Assembly: GCF_029784155.1 (NCBI RefSeq)
Contig: NC_073691.1
Location: forward strand, 20,240,006 to 20,304,005
DNA length: 64,000 bases
Direction of reading: 5' to 3'
From: Uranotaenia lowii
Taxonomy: Eukaryota; Arthropoda; Insecta; Diptera; Culicidae
Below the pieces are notes generated by a model. That model did no database searches. It had not been told where the DNA came from and saw only the letters and a program-made list of their open reading frames with translations. Shown in pieces: positions 1 through 12,700 of the stretch; position 1 is the first letter of the stretch; the number at the start of each line of letters is the position of its first letter. A program made the position numbers and the translations under genes.

Positions 1-2
1 AT

Positions 3-506
3 TCCGGCTCGCTCTACAATGACATTGCGGTCTTAATACTGACCCAGCATATCAACGATCGGTTGCCCAATGTGGGCAACGTTTGTCTACCAACGGTTCA
101 ACAACGCTTCACCGAGGTCGATAAGTGTTTCCTTACTGGATGGGGAGCAAGTCCGACCAGCGCCAATCAGGAGGAACCAATTCAACGGTTCACGGCAATG
201 CCACTGGTGCGAAAGCAGGAATGTGAGGTCCGGTTGCAACGGTCCGCGGCCCTGGGGCAACGGTTTCGGATGCACGACAGCTTCCTGTGTGCCGGTGGTC
301 AGCCGGGATTGGATTCTTGCAAAGGTTCTGGAGGAAGTCCGCTTGTTTGCGAAAGTGAGGGAGCCTACGTTTTGGCAGGAATTATGTCCTGGGGTGTGAG
401 CTGTGGCACCGGCGTTCCGGTGGTGTTTTCCAACGTGATATATCAGACGGGCTGGATCCGGAATGTGATAGATGGGCTCGAGGACAATGTGGTTTATTTT
501 GTTTAG
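3..506 (+). CDS. CLIPA-type serine protease homolog, C-terminal part (inactive)
   Basis: This is the C-terminal half of a trypsin-fold (S1) domain; the frame is open to the left edge, so the 5' part lies outside the window. Visible landmarks are the NDIAVLIL segment that carries the catalytic Asp, a CFLTGWG motif, the Cys-rich CAGG turn, and the active-site region. There the usual GDSGGP is replaced by GSGGSP, so Gly stands where the nucleophilic Ser should be. The KGxGGSPLVC form is typical of CLIPA serine protease homologs, which act as cofactors in the insect melanisation and clotting cascades. A typical C-terminal helix and a TAG stop follow. The protein is predicted to be secreted and non-catalytic. 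The CLIPA class is inferred from this domain alone, because the clip domain is not in view. Confidence 0.85.
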   Translation, partial: SGSLYNDIAVLILTQHINDRLPNVGNVCLPTVQQRFTEVDKCFLTGWGASPTSANQEEPIQRFTAMPLVRKQECEVRLQRSAALGQRFRMHDSFLCAGGQPGLDSCKGSGGSPLVCESEGAYVLAGIMSWGVSCGTGVPVVFSNVIYQTGWIRNVIDGLEDNVVYFV

Positions 507-631
507 ATTTTTTTTACTCAAAATGCATTCATTACAGAAGAATTGAGACTTATTCCAATCGAAACATCGAATAACAAATTTGTAAATATTTAGAATTAAA
601 TATAAGATACTTATTGGCTAACAGTTTAAAT

Positions 632-637
632 AATAAA
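632..637 (+). terminator. Poly(A) signal AATAAA of the protease homolog
   Basis: A canonical AATAAA lies about 125 bases after the stop codon in an AT-rich 3' UTR. No better hexamer is seen nearby. Confidence 0.55.
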
Positions 638-1215
638 ATTTTAACATGTGTTTGTAACTCGTGTTCTCAATTTTCTTACCTCAAATCCTCGAAACTGATG
701 CCAGAAGAAAATGCCGACTGCCTTGAACTGACGGTCATTCCGGGTCTCAATTCAGAAATTCTTCTAAACACGTCTGATGCTCACAAAAGTTGACCAATGA
801 TTACAGTTTGTTTCCTGCTTGATCCGTGTTGCCATGTAGACTCAGTTTTTATAGTTTTTAATTTTATTTTTGGTTTTTACATCATCATTTTTTGCTGTAA
901 AAATCCTGATTGTTGAAATAATTTTCTCTTTATTTTTACCGGCAAAATTGACGCGATTCTTGAGCTATTTAAAATACAACTCAGTAGCTTACCTTTAAAC
1001 TTCTGCAACAGGAAGCAACCTGAAATTCTCAAAATGATTACTTTTCAAAATAATTGTTTATTTGAATCATTATTTCAATAGAAAACCTTAATCGCGTCCG
1101 ATACAAAAAAAAGTAAAAGCAGCAATCGTTTTTGTGCTTTCAGCGAAGTGTCTCAAACAATCGGAAACGAGCAGCACTGAATAAAAGTGATCAAAACAGA
1201 TCAAAACAATCGAAA
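638..1215. other. Intergenic DNA and 5' leader of the KIAA0319-like gene
   Basis: AT-rich sequence with no convincing coding region. The last 80 or so bases before 1216 contain repeated ATCAAAACA words and are probably 5' UTR. A further in-frame ATG exists at 1132, but the segment between 1132 and 1216 would put a very basic stretch before the signal peptide, so it is treated as leader. Confidence 0.4.
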
Positions 1216-2790
1216 ATGGCCATTAAACGACGAAATAACGGTGTTTTAAAGCTTCTAATTGTGTTCCTATTCCTGACGAACACAGAAGCTGATAATTTAT
1301 TTTCCTTTTCCTACCAAGATGAGGTCGAACTTGAGGATATTTGTTACAATTTTAATGAAAATCGTGTTCACGTCGAGTCTCCTAATTTCCGTGTTGCCAG
1401 ACCTCAACGTTCCCCAAGCGATCCAACGAAACAATCCGAAGTCATGTGGGAGTGGAACTTACCGGATGCGCAACCTTCCAACGGGATCGAAACACACGGT
1501 ATGAAAGGACAAAATTTAACGGTTTTCGTGACCAAAAATGGATCTTACTCGTTTAATCTGGTGGCGTCCAAAAACAAAAAGTCACTTCTAAAGATGATTG
1601 TTGATTTGCAAGTTTCTGGTGTAAGGACTGAGATCAATGGGACGAACCGAGCTCCCAGAGCCAATGCCGGTAGGGATCAGGTTCTTTTTGCGCCGGTCAG
1701 TGCGGTCGTTTTGGATGGTAGTCTTTCAACGGATGATTACGGTATCGCCGGTTACCAGTGGAAATGGGATCCTGGCAGCCAAGCCATGGGAACCGTGGTC
1801 GATGGAAGCGACAGACGGTCGAAAATGTTGGTGAGATCTACGGAAGCCACGATTTTTGTAATTCGTAACAAATCCTTAATTTTTTTTTTTTTTTTCAGAT
1901 AACAAACATCGTCCCTGGCAAATACAAATTTCAACTATCGGTCACCGATAACCAAAATCTCACCGACATCGATGAGGTTTCGGTCATTGTGTGCCCCGAT
2001 CCACACCAGATGGCTTTGGTTGAAATAACCTTGAACATGACACCCTCCACGCTATCCAAGTCAAAACTGGAGAGGTTTCAAGAATTGTTGACCAAACAAT
2101 TCGATGAAAACCAAGTTTTACGAGTACATATCCGAGAACCTAAACAGAAAACACGTGATGGAAAACAAATTGCGATTCAGTTTTACGTTGAAACAATTGA
2201 GGTTAGATTTGAACTTGAGTTAAAACTAAATTACAAGCTCATATTTTCTCATGTTTGAAACAGAGCGACGGGTCCTCCAGTGCGATGTCGGCACCAAAAG
2301 TTGAGCGTTTTCTCAAGCGGAAACTGTCCAAAAATAAGTCATTCCTAGGGGCACCGGTAGTCGGTATACGGAGCGTGATTTGTCAGAACACGTGTTCCGG
2401 ACATGGTATATGCGATGTCAAAACGCGGCTCTGTACCTGTGAAATCCTTTGGTTGCCCAATCTATCGTACAGGCTGGGACTCGCCGAATCAAATTGTGGT
2501 AAATATCGTAGTTGAACTCCTACACAGCCCAAAGCGCTGATTAAATTTCTCTTATTACAGCATATTCAATATTTTATGTAACATTGATCATTTTCCTATT
2601 GCTTTGTGTGCTATTTGGAATATGTGGTGGCGCGGCACAGTGGTTTCTACATAAGTCATATAGCAGGAATCCACAACGTGTTCGAAAAGGTCAACGCAAT
2701 TTTCCGGAGGTAGAAAACTATGAACAATCGCCGGGAACTTCACGCATGCACCCAACAATTATGAGTAGAAGATGGTTTGATAATACATAG
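1216..2790 (+). CDS. KIAA0319-like PKD-domain type I membrane protein
   Basis: Four exons join cleanly: 1216-1830, 1899-2201, 2264-2498 and 2561-2790, all with GT/AG introns of 62-68 bases, giving 460 codons. The start was chosen at 1216 because it opens directly onto a signal peptide (basic MAIKRR, then a hydrophobic run). Next comes a PKD-like Ig fold that spans exons 1-2 (GRDQ, VVLDGS and YQWKW, then KYKFQLSVTD), a juxtamembrane region with an EGF-like Cys cluster (CSGHGICD), one transmembrane helix (LIIFLLLCVLFGICGG) and a tail of about 55 residues. This order matches the C-terminal half of the KIAA0319/KIAA0319L family, whose vertebrate members carry several PKD domains; this one is much shorter, with a single clear PKD. 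The molecular role in insects is not established. The family call is by architecture and recalled resemblance. Confidence 0.75.
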
Positions 2791-3770
2791 AACAAGAAAC
2801 GTGCTTTAAAAAAAATTGTCAGCATACGGTGATTTTTGAATTCCTTCGGTTAAATTTGCTTATCACATTAACTTGTATACAATACGACTTGTACGCAATA
2901 TTTAATAACGCGTGGGCGAGGGGTGATTCAAAATGGTTGCGCATCAAAACAAAACGTCAACAACAGCTGATCGCAATAGGGGTCATCATCAAAACAGTTC
3001 TCGCGAAGAAAACGTCCAATAGGCCATCAGGCAGTACCCGTGTTGGTTTGCTGCTGAAAAAAGACAGAATCGAAAGCGATCGATAATCGAGATTGAAAAA
3101 AGTACGCGGACGGAAGTTTCGCCTCGTTTGTGTCGAATTATTTTAAGTGTTTGTGCGGGAAAACCCCTGAGAAGAATTAAGAATATCGGAACTAAAGCCA
3201 GTAGAAATAAGTGTAATTATGTCGCAGTTGTTTTAAAATCTAGTAAATACCGAGGGGAAAAGTTTCCTCAATTTATTCCATTGCGTGGGAACTGAAGCGA
3301 AAAAGTTGCTTTCTCAACATATTTTTTCCTCACTCCCTTTGCGTTTTATCGATTCAGAGTTTTGCGTAAGGCTTCTTTTTTTAGTGCATTCTATATTACG
3401 ACATCGTTTGTGGGGATCGACATATCCGTGAAAACCGTCCGAAAAATGGGTTGTGTGTGTTCCCCATTCGTTTCCCTTGAAGACAAATTTTCGCATGGGA
3501 AGGGTCGCAAAATGGCCTGAGCTAATGAATCCAAATTGGTTATTTCCTCTGGGAGTGGTGTTGATAAATCTGTGTACCAATTGTAAATATATCCAGTTTC
3601 AAAGCTTGAAACAAATCGTTCGGGAGACTAAACTTTATCGGATTAGGAAGTTCAAGGTCCCCGTTTTCAAGTCAATCTTGACGTGCAATCGAAAAAATCA
3701 AAGGAAATCAAACTTCAAGGTTGCTGAAAAAAAGTAAACGCCAACCATCTCGGAGTCTCACAACAAAAAA
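2791..3770 (+). other. Intergenic DNA and probable Lrrk 5' UTR
   Basis: No supported coding sequence. The stretch from about 3090 to 3770 is less AT-rich than its surroundings and runs without interruption into the Lrrk start codon, so it is probably first-exon 5' UTR. No clear TATA box was identified. No AATAAA was found for the upstream gene. Confidence 0.35.
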
Positions 3771-6700
3771 ATGAGTACGACACCGTCACCGGAAGCGGAA
3801 GATTTTCCCGGAAGGCTACTGCACCAGGTGAGTGGGAAAAATGGTAGAATTTTTAGTGGATGGGAGAATTTTTAGTAAGAAACAAATATTCTTGTAATGT
3901 GAATATTCGCAATCCAGATTCAGTTCGATGATTGTGATGTTTTATTTTCTTTCTGATTTCTTGTCTGTTTTTTTTTTATTTAACTCTCGGATCTTTGTTT
4001 AGATGTTTAATTTTGAAATGTTCGATTTTGATTTTAAATTTGTAAGTATAAAATATTGGGCTTTTGATTTTAATGTCATTTTAATTTCTTTTTTAATTGC
4101 TTGCTCTTTTTAAAATAAGGTTTTTTATTTACGAGTTTGGAGTTTTGATTATCATTTGTGATAGTTGATTATTGTTTGCTTTTTTTAGTGTTTATTCGCA
4201 ATTTTTCTTTGGTTTTTGATTTTTGGTTTTATGATTTTTAATTCTGTTTATGAAGTTAAATTTTCAGTTAGCATTAGATCTTATTTTTCATTTGCCGTTT
4301 CATTATTATGTTTTAATTTTTCATTTTCTTTCTTCCATTTTCCAATTTTCATTTCTCGTGTTTTATTTTTTTCATTTTCCGTTTTCTGTTTTGATAGTTT
4401 ATTTGTTATTTCAAATTTTTGATTTTCATTTTTTTCTGATTTTTCAATTTTCATTGTTCTTTTCTCATTTTTCATTTTTCTTTTTTCATTTTTTTATTTT
4501 TAATTTTTCTTTTTTAATTTTTAATTTTTCAATTTTCATTTTCCTGTTTTCATTTTCTATTTTTCATTTTTCATTTTTCTTTTTTTCATTTTTCATTTTT
4601 CTTTTTTGATTTTTCATTTCTCATTTTTCATTTTTCATTTTTCATTTTCATTTAAATTTTTCATTTTAATTTGAATTTTTCATTTTTCATTTTTGATTTT
4701 TTTTTTTAAATTGTTAATTTTTTTTTTTCATTTTCCTTTTTTCATTTTTCATTTTTCATCTTTAATTTTTCATTTTTCATTTTTCATTTTTCATTTTTCA
4801 TTTTTCATTTTTCATTTTTCATTTTTCATTTTTCATTTTTCATTTTTCATTTTTCATTTTTCATTTTTAATTTTTAATTTTTCATTTTTTATTTTTCATT
4901 TTACATTTTTTATTTTTCGTTTTTTATTTTTTATTTCTCATTTTTCATTTTTCATTTTTCATTTTAATTTAAATTTTTCATTTTAATTTGAATTTTTCAT
5001 TTTTCATTTTTGATTTTTTTTTTAAATTGTTAATTTTTTTTTTCATTTTCCTTTTTTCATTTGTTATTTTTCATTTTTCATTTTTCATCTTTCATTTTTC
5101 ATTTTTCATTTTTCATTTTTCATTTTTCATTTTTCATTTTTAATTTTTAATTTTTTATTTTTCATTTTTTATTTTTCATTTTACATTTTTCATTTTTTGT
5201 TTTTTATTTTTTATTTTTCATTTTTCATTTTTCATTTTTCATTTTTCATTTTTCATTTTAAATTTTTCATTTTTAATTTTTAAATTTTTAATTTTTCATT
5301 TTTCATTTTTCATTTTTCATTTTTAATTTTTCATTTTTCATTTTTCATTTCTCATTTTTCATTTTTCATTTCCCGTTTTCATTTTTCATTTTTTATTTTT
5401 CATTTTTCTTTTTTTTTTGATTTTTCGTTTTTCATTTTTTATTTTTCATCTTTCATTTTTCGTTTTTCATTTTCATTTTTCTTTTTTCATTTTTTATATT
5501 TCATTTTTAATTTTTAATTTTTAATTTTTTCATTTTTCATTTCTCATTTTATTTTTTTCATTTTTCAACTTTTATATTATGTTTTTCATTTTTCTTTTTT
5601 TATTTTTATTTTTTATTTATCGTTTTTCATTTTTTATTTTTCATTTTTCATTTTCATTTTTTTTTTCATTTTTCATTTTCCATTTTTTATTTCATTTCTC
5701 ATTTTTCTTTTTTCATTTTTCACCTTTTATTTTTAGTTTTTCATTTTTTATTTTTCATTTTTCATTTCTTTTTTTCTCATTTTTCTCATTTTTCATTTTT
5801 CATTTTTCATTTTTCATTTTTCATTTTTCATTTTTCATTTTTCATTTTTCATTTTTCATTTTTCATTTTTCATTTTTCATTTTTCATTTTTCATGTTTCA
5901 TTTTTCATTTTAATTTTTCATTTTTCATTTTTTTTTTCATTTTTCATTTTTCTTTCTTCATTTTTTTTTCATTTTCCCATTTTCATTTTTCATTTCTCAT
6001 TTTTCATTTCTCATTTTTAATTTTTAGTTTTTAATTTTTAATTTTTAATTTTTAATTTTTAATTTTTAATTTTTAATTTTTAATTTTTAATTTTTAATTT
6101 TTAATTTTTATTTTTTATTTTCCTTTTTTCAATTTTCTTTTTTTATTTTCTATTTTCTATTTTTCTTTTTTTCATTTTACAATTTTCATTTTTCGTTTTT
6201 CATTTTTTTATTTTTCATCTTTCATTTTTTATTTTTTATTTTTGATTTCTGATTTTTGATTTTTTATTTTTGATTTTTGATTTTTGATTTTTGATTTTTG
6301 ATTTTTGATTTTTGATTTTTGATTTTTGATTTTTGATTTTTGATTTTTAATTTTTAATTTTTGATTTTTGATTTTTAATTTTTGATTTTTGATTTTTAAT
6401 TTTTGATTTTTCATTTTTGAGGTTTGATTTTTGATTTTTGATTTTTAATTTTTGATTTTTAATTTTAAATTATTAAATTTTGATTTTTGGTTTTTAATTT
6501 TTTATTTTTAAGTTTAGATCTTTGTATCTAAATTTTCAAACATAAAATTCCTAATTTTTAAATTTCAAAATTCATATTTCAAATCACAAATTTAAATTTT
6601 AAATTTTCAATTTTTATTTAAATTATTGATTTTTGATTTTATGGTTTTAATTTTTTATCGTTAATTTTTTAATTCTGGATTTTTCATGTTTTCATTTCTC

Positions 6701-9700
6701 ATTTTTGATATTAAGATTTTTTAATTTGGTTTTTGAATAATGAAATTTTTGATTTTTGAGTTTTGAGTTTTGATTTTTTAATGTAGATTTTTGAGCTTTT
6801 GATTTTTGATTTTCGATTTTCGATTTTAAATTTTTGACTTCTGATTTTTAATTTTTCATTTTTCATTTTTTAGTTTTAATTTTTGATTTTCGATTTCTAA
6901 TTTTTGATTTTTAATTTTAAAATTTTCATTTTTGATTTTTATATTTTGATTTTTGGTTTTTTAGTTTTGATTTTTGAGTTTAGATCTTTGATTCTAAATT
7001 TTCAAATATCAAATTCTAAATTTCAAATTTCAAAACTTATACATACATATTTCAAATCACAAATTTAAATTTCAAATTTCAAAGTTCAAATTTCAAATTT
7101 CAAATTTCAAATTTCAAATTTCAAATTTCAAATTTCAAATTTCAAATTTCAAATTTCAAATTTCAAATTTCAAATTTCAAATTTCAAATTTCAAATTTCA
7201 AATTTCAAATTTCAAATTTCAAATTTCAAATTTCAAATTTCAAATTTCAAATTTCAAATTTCAAATTTCAAATTTCAAATTTCAAATTTCAAATTTCAAA
7301 TTTCAAATTTCAAATTTCAAATTTCAAATTTCAAATTTCAAATTTCAAATTTCAAATTTCAAATTTCAAATTTCAAATTTTTTCAATTTCAAATATCAAA
7401 TTTCAATTTCAAATTTTCAATTTCAAGTTTCAAATTTAAAATTTAAAATTTTTATCTTTAAATTTTAAATACATATTTTAAATTTTAAATTTTTAGTATT
7501 TCAAATTTTTAATGTTAAATATTTCAAATTTTGAATATTTCAAATTTGAATTTTGAAATTTGAAAATTTACAATCAAAGATTAAAATCAAGAAGAATCGA
7601 AACTCAGAAATAAAAAGTCAAAAAATCAAAAATCGTACGTCAAAAAATCAGAAATTGCGAATGAAAATTTTTGAACTGTGTATTTTCCATGTTTTAAATC
7701 ATGATTAAAAAATTAAAATCGAATTTGAAGTTTCGCCAGATTCTGATTTCAGATTTCAAATTACAAATTTCAGATTCAGATTTTAAATTCAAATGATTCA
7801 GATTTCAGATTCAGATTCAGATTCAGATTTCAGATTCAGATTTCAGATTCAGATTCAGATTCAGATTTCAGATTCAGATTTCAGCTTCAGATTTAAGATT
7901 CAGATTTCAGATTCAGATTTCAGATTCAGATTTCAGATTCAGATTTCAGATTCAGATTTCAGATTCAGATTTCAGATTCAGATTTCAGATTCAGATTTCA
8001 GATTCAGATTTCAGATTCAGATTTCAGATTCAGATTTCAGATTCAGATTTCAGATTCAGATTTCAGATTCAGATTTCAGATTCAGATTTCAGATTCAGAT
8101 TTCAGATTCAGATTTCAGATTCAGATTTCAGATTCAGATTTCAGATTCAGATTTCAGATTCAGATTTCAGATTCAGATTTCAGATTCAGATTTCAGATTC
8201 AGATTTCAGATTTCAGATTCAGATTTCAGATTTCAAAATTAGATTTACATTTCAGATTTCAGTTTCCTGATTTCAAACTTAAAATTCAGAATGCAGGTTG
8301 ACATTCTGTTAGTCTAATCTTGATATTTTCAATTTATTTGTGATTTTTGCCCTACAGAAGTCTTTTGAAGTGTGATTGTCGTGTGACACCCAGGGAGATT
8401 AAAGTCAATTTCGCAAAATGGTATTTTGCGTAATCCAATCGCAAATCTCGTCACACTTTTTCAAAATAATCCCTAGTAACTGAGGGCGTTCAACATGTTA
8501 TGCAATCCAGAATATTTACCAGCTTTGATTTAACTTTGTTCAACTTAAGGGACTTCCTCCACTCCTGTTCTGGCTGGTACACTTGCAGAGGTGCAAAGAA
8601 TTGGAACACTAAGTACCTTAATCCGATTTGCAGTTCGGCCTTCTTTCAAGTTTATTCAACGGTTCTCTCGAACGCGTTTAACGGACATTCACCTGAAGCC
8701 GATTTTTGCCTCTAGTTGACTTTCTACGGCCCCGTCGAAGGTTTGCTTTCTCCAGAATAGTAGGTTCTACATATTTGGATTAAAACTCTCTGACTAGGCT
8801 TGTTGCTTCCATTCGTTTCTTTGTTTCGGAAGCCACCTTGACTAATCCCTCGGTATAATCCCGTGGGGCTGAAACGAAAAATAAACTTGTCCACCAGTTG
8901 CCACCAAACTTTTGAGCGATAAACTCCGGGTGGCTCCAGAGAGAGAATGCTTCTGTATCGGAAAATTCATGAACTAGGAGTCCTACAGCTGGCGATTGAT
9001 CGAAATCTTTCCATTTTTAAGGCCGCCCTCTGGGACAATGTGGAGCTGCTGGAGGATTTGCTGCAGGAGGAGGTGCATCTGATCGACTGTCTGGACTCGT
9101 GGGGTCGAGCACCGATCCATGCTGCGGCAGTAACGGCCGATTCCCGCTGTCTGCCGATGCTGATCAACGGCGGAGCTCGGGTCGATGCCACTTGTGGACC
9201 ACGGGGCGAAAATAAGGTAACCTTAGCAATTGTTTTCATTTTTCAGTATCATTTATAACTATTTTTGTATTTATCTTATTTCTCTATAGACCGCCCTACA
9301 TTTAAGTGCCGAGCATGGGCACGTCAGCAATGTTCGGGTTCTGCTGGATGCAGGGGCCTCGTTTGTGGCCAAAGATCGCAATGGGCTGACGGCGCTGGAT
9401 TTGGCTGAGCGCAGTGGCCATGAGGAGTGTGTTAACCTGTTGAAGGAAGCAGCTGGTAAGTGGAAGACTGAATATTATATCATAATATTGTGTGGCCCGA
9501 GTGTTCGAATGATATGTAGGCGTACTTGTCTTGTTGGAGCTCCGAGATGAAATCTTTGCCGCTTGAAAAAAAGGTCAACTCATAGACTCAAAAACTCGAT
9601 AATTTTTACTAGACCGTGCCTTGTATTTTATGCCGGTAACTTTAACCGAGGAAACATTTTATATTTTCATATCATCAGCATATGCAATCTTAGTTCCATC

Positions 9701-12700
9701 ATCCAAACTGATTATCAGATCGTTGAAAAACAATACAAACAGCAGAGGCACCCCAGAGCGATTTATGAAAGTAAAGGATATGCTATCATCAAATTTAATT
9801 CTGATACACCGATCTGTGAGGAAGGATTCCAACCAAACAACCATGTTCTCATGAACACCAAGTTTAGATAGTTTGGCAAGCAATATTCTGTGATCAATCC
9901 TGTCAAACGCAGCCTTGGTGTCGGTGTAAACAGCATCTACTTGCTTTTTGCACTCCATCTGGTTCAGGCAAAACGATGTGTATTGCAAAAGGTTTGTACT
10001 CACCGATCTACCAGGCATAAACCCGTGCTGTTCAGCCGCAATATATTGGGATGAAGTTCGTAATAGAGCGCCACTCACGATGATTTCGAAAAGTTAAAAC
10101 CTGCCGACAAACTGGTAATACCTCGATACTGTATGACGTTTCTCCGGTCACCATTTTTAAATACTGGAACCATAGATGAATTTTTCCATATCTCAGGAAA
10201 TTTACGTTGCTAAAGAGATCTGTTGTAGATTCGTGCTAGAGGCATTGAAAGAGCTTCGATGCAGCGGCAATAAATTACAGCTGGAATCAGGTCCAGGAGC
10301 GAATGAGGCTTTCAATTTCTTCGCGGCATTTACAATTAGCTCTTGGTTTATTACAAAAGTGTTAAGTTCTATTACATCGACTGGAACATAAGAGTTGGCT
10401 TCGCTGCACTCAGATTCGGAGGAGACATTGTCCGAGAAAACCGATCGGAAATGCTCAGCAAATAAATTGCAACATGTATCTGGAGAGCTAGCAACAGCAT
10501 CATGGTAAAAAACGGAGGTCGGTAAGGAGCTCGTTTTGCGTTTTGAGTTTACGAAAATCCAAAAACGTCTCGGATTACTGCGTAAACTTGACTGTAAGCG
10601 TAGGACGTGGAACTTATACGAGGATCCATTCAATCTACGGTAAGCGACGCTTGCTGCTTTGAATTGTCGTTGAAAATTATCAGTTCGATTTTTTCTAAGT
10701 CTCCGTAAACAAGCATTTTTTTCGCGTCGTAGTTGCCGCAAGGTGGGCGTACTCCAAGCCGGCGACATAGGTGCTCTAAACCTGGGAACGTGCGAATTTA
10801 AACAGGTACAGATCAAATTGCAGAACGAATCTGTCATTGCATCAACTGACAAGTCTCCAAAAATTGCATCCCAGTCAACACAGTTCAAGTACTCAAGGAG
10901 CAACGCAAAGTCCGTCTTTCCGAAATTTCGGGAGCATTTCTAATTGCAATTAGTTCCTTACAAGAGCCAAAAACGAGATCCAGTATTCGTTCGAGATGTT
11001 TACTGATAGCGTTGTATTGATTCAGATTGAGCGAATTCATTCCATCAATCAAGGAGCTGGCGGCAGCACTGATCGGTATTGTGATATCTTCGATTTTAGA
11101 TGTTAATTTACGCATGAAACACACAGTACAAGATCACCTCTGTTATCTGAAAGTCACTCCTTTATTCCATCTATTTATACACTGAAGTAAAACCCCACAT
11201 CAATCTTATGGATACCACATTCTCCCGTTGCAATAAAAGTTGATAAATAGTATTAACTTGTTTGTCATTGAATTTGCTACAATGAATCTGAACTTAACCT
11301 AATCGATATACCGTCTCGGTGGTTTAACCTGTCGCTGGATTCGACGCTGTTTCTGATGATCTGCGTTAGGTTCCTCGCCATGGTGTTGGTTAGATGATTC
11401 CGCTTTGGGCAATTCCTCCTTTTCCTCCGGCGAATCAGGACTTTTTTCATCCCCAGATGTACGCTGCACAAATTTTTTAAGAAGTTTCACGCTACGGTCG
11501 AAAGTTTTGTTCGTAGACATGTCCATAACTGTCGCTCGTCCTGGACCCGTTAGGTCTACTACCTTATACAGCGTATTTCGATATACAGTGTTCTGTTTGG
11601 GAACCACTGTATTTTAGCATAAACCCGATTAAAGAGAAGCGGAGGTATTGGGAGATCAACGTGAAATGATCTAATGATATACATAAGTACTCTCGCATTT
11701 CGGAGCTTAAGTCCCATGCATGCCCTTTCCTTCCACCGTACACGATAATAGGCGTCGTTATCGGAGGAAACGATCATCGATGATCAGCAATGATCGGCCG
11801 GACGAGTGATAAGAGCGTGAGTTCCTGATAACAATGCAATTGCTTCGAACAATACTTCTTACAACTGCAGAGCCGAGAACGACTGAACCGACGAGCGATC
11901 CACCAGTTGACCACCGACTACCGACCGATCGACGCGAACATAATTAAGCCCTGGCCGGGTAACTAAAAGGCCTTCTCGTTCTTAAGTTAAAATTTATACC
12001 TAAGTAAAACGTTAAGTAAACTTATACCGTTAAGTCCAAAAAATCCGCGAGTTTTAATCTATCCATGGAAACCCCATCCTACCAGGGGACTTGCATGCTG
12101 CACGAGCAATAGTGACTGGATTTTTTGGGCACCCAAGGGACGGTTGGATCCAGGTTGGACGAACCATTATCGGACGGAGTTACAGCTGCCAGGTTGGTGG
12201 TAAGAGGCCCATCCGGACATAAACATTGGTCCTTCGAACCGGATGAGGGCCTGAGACCGGATACGATACCGTTGAATTCTGGACACGAAAGGGGACGCCA
12301 ACCATAGAATTCGCCATTTGCACGGGAAAAGGGACGCTTGCTGGATAGCGTCGCCATCGCGAATAGTGATCAAACACAAAGGGTGTTTTGTTCACTATTG
12401 ATTGGGATCAATAGGTGATCTCATTCCGGATTTCGGTTATCGATTTGGACCAGGATCGGTGCATTTTGGACGATTCGGTGAGGTTCAATGCAATTAGCGC
12501 TTTGGAAATCGATTGCATTGGGATCGGTGCATGCTTGACGATTCGGTGGTGCTCAACTCAACAAGGGTTTTCGGAAATTGAACTGGATCAGGATCGGTGC
12601 ATGCCAGACGGTCCTTTGGTTTTCAACCTACGAAACGGTCATCGAAAGGTGAGGCGCGGCTGTCCTGGTGGTTCCGATCGCCCCCTCCCTTTGGTTCAAC

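Noticed and set aside
4250..6034. Several long Phe/Ser/His/Ile open frames
   Set aside because: Products of the ATTTTTC heptamer satellite; no start context or family.
7793..8242. 149-codon open frame with 13-residue peptide repeats
   Set aside because: It is only the translation of a 13-bp satellite without stop codons, inside an intron.
12125..12357. Open frames in the BEL LTR and leader, some fused to gypsy frames at 19340
   Set aside because: They read LTR sequence and exist only because of the insertion.
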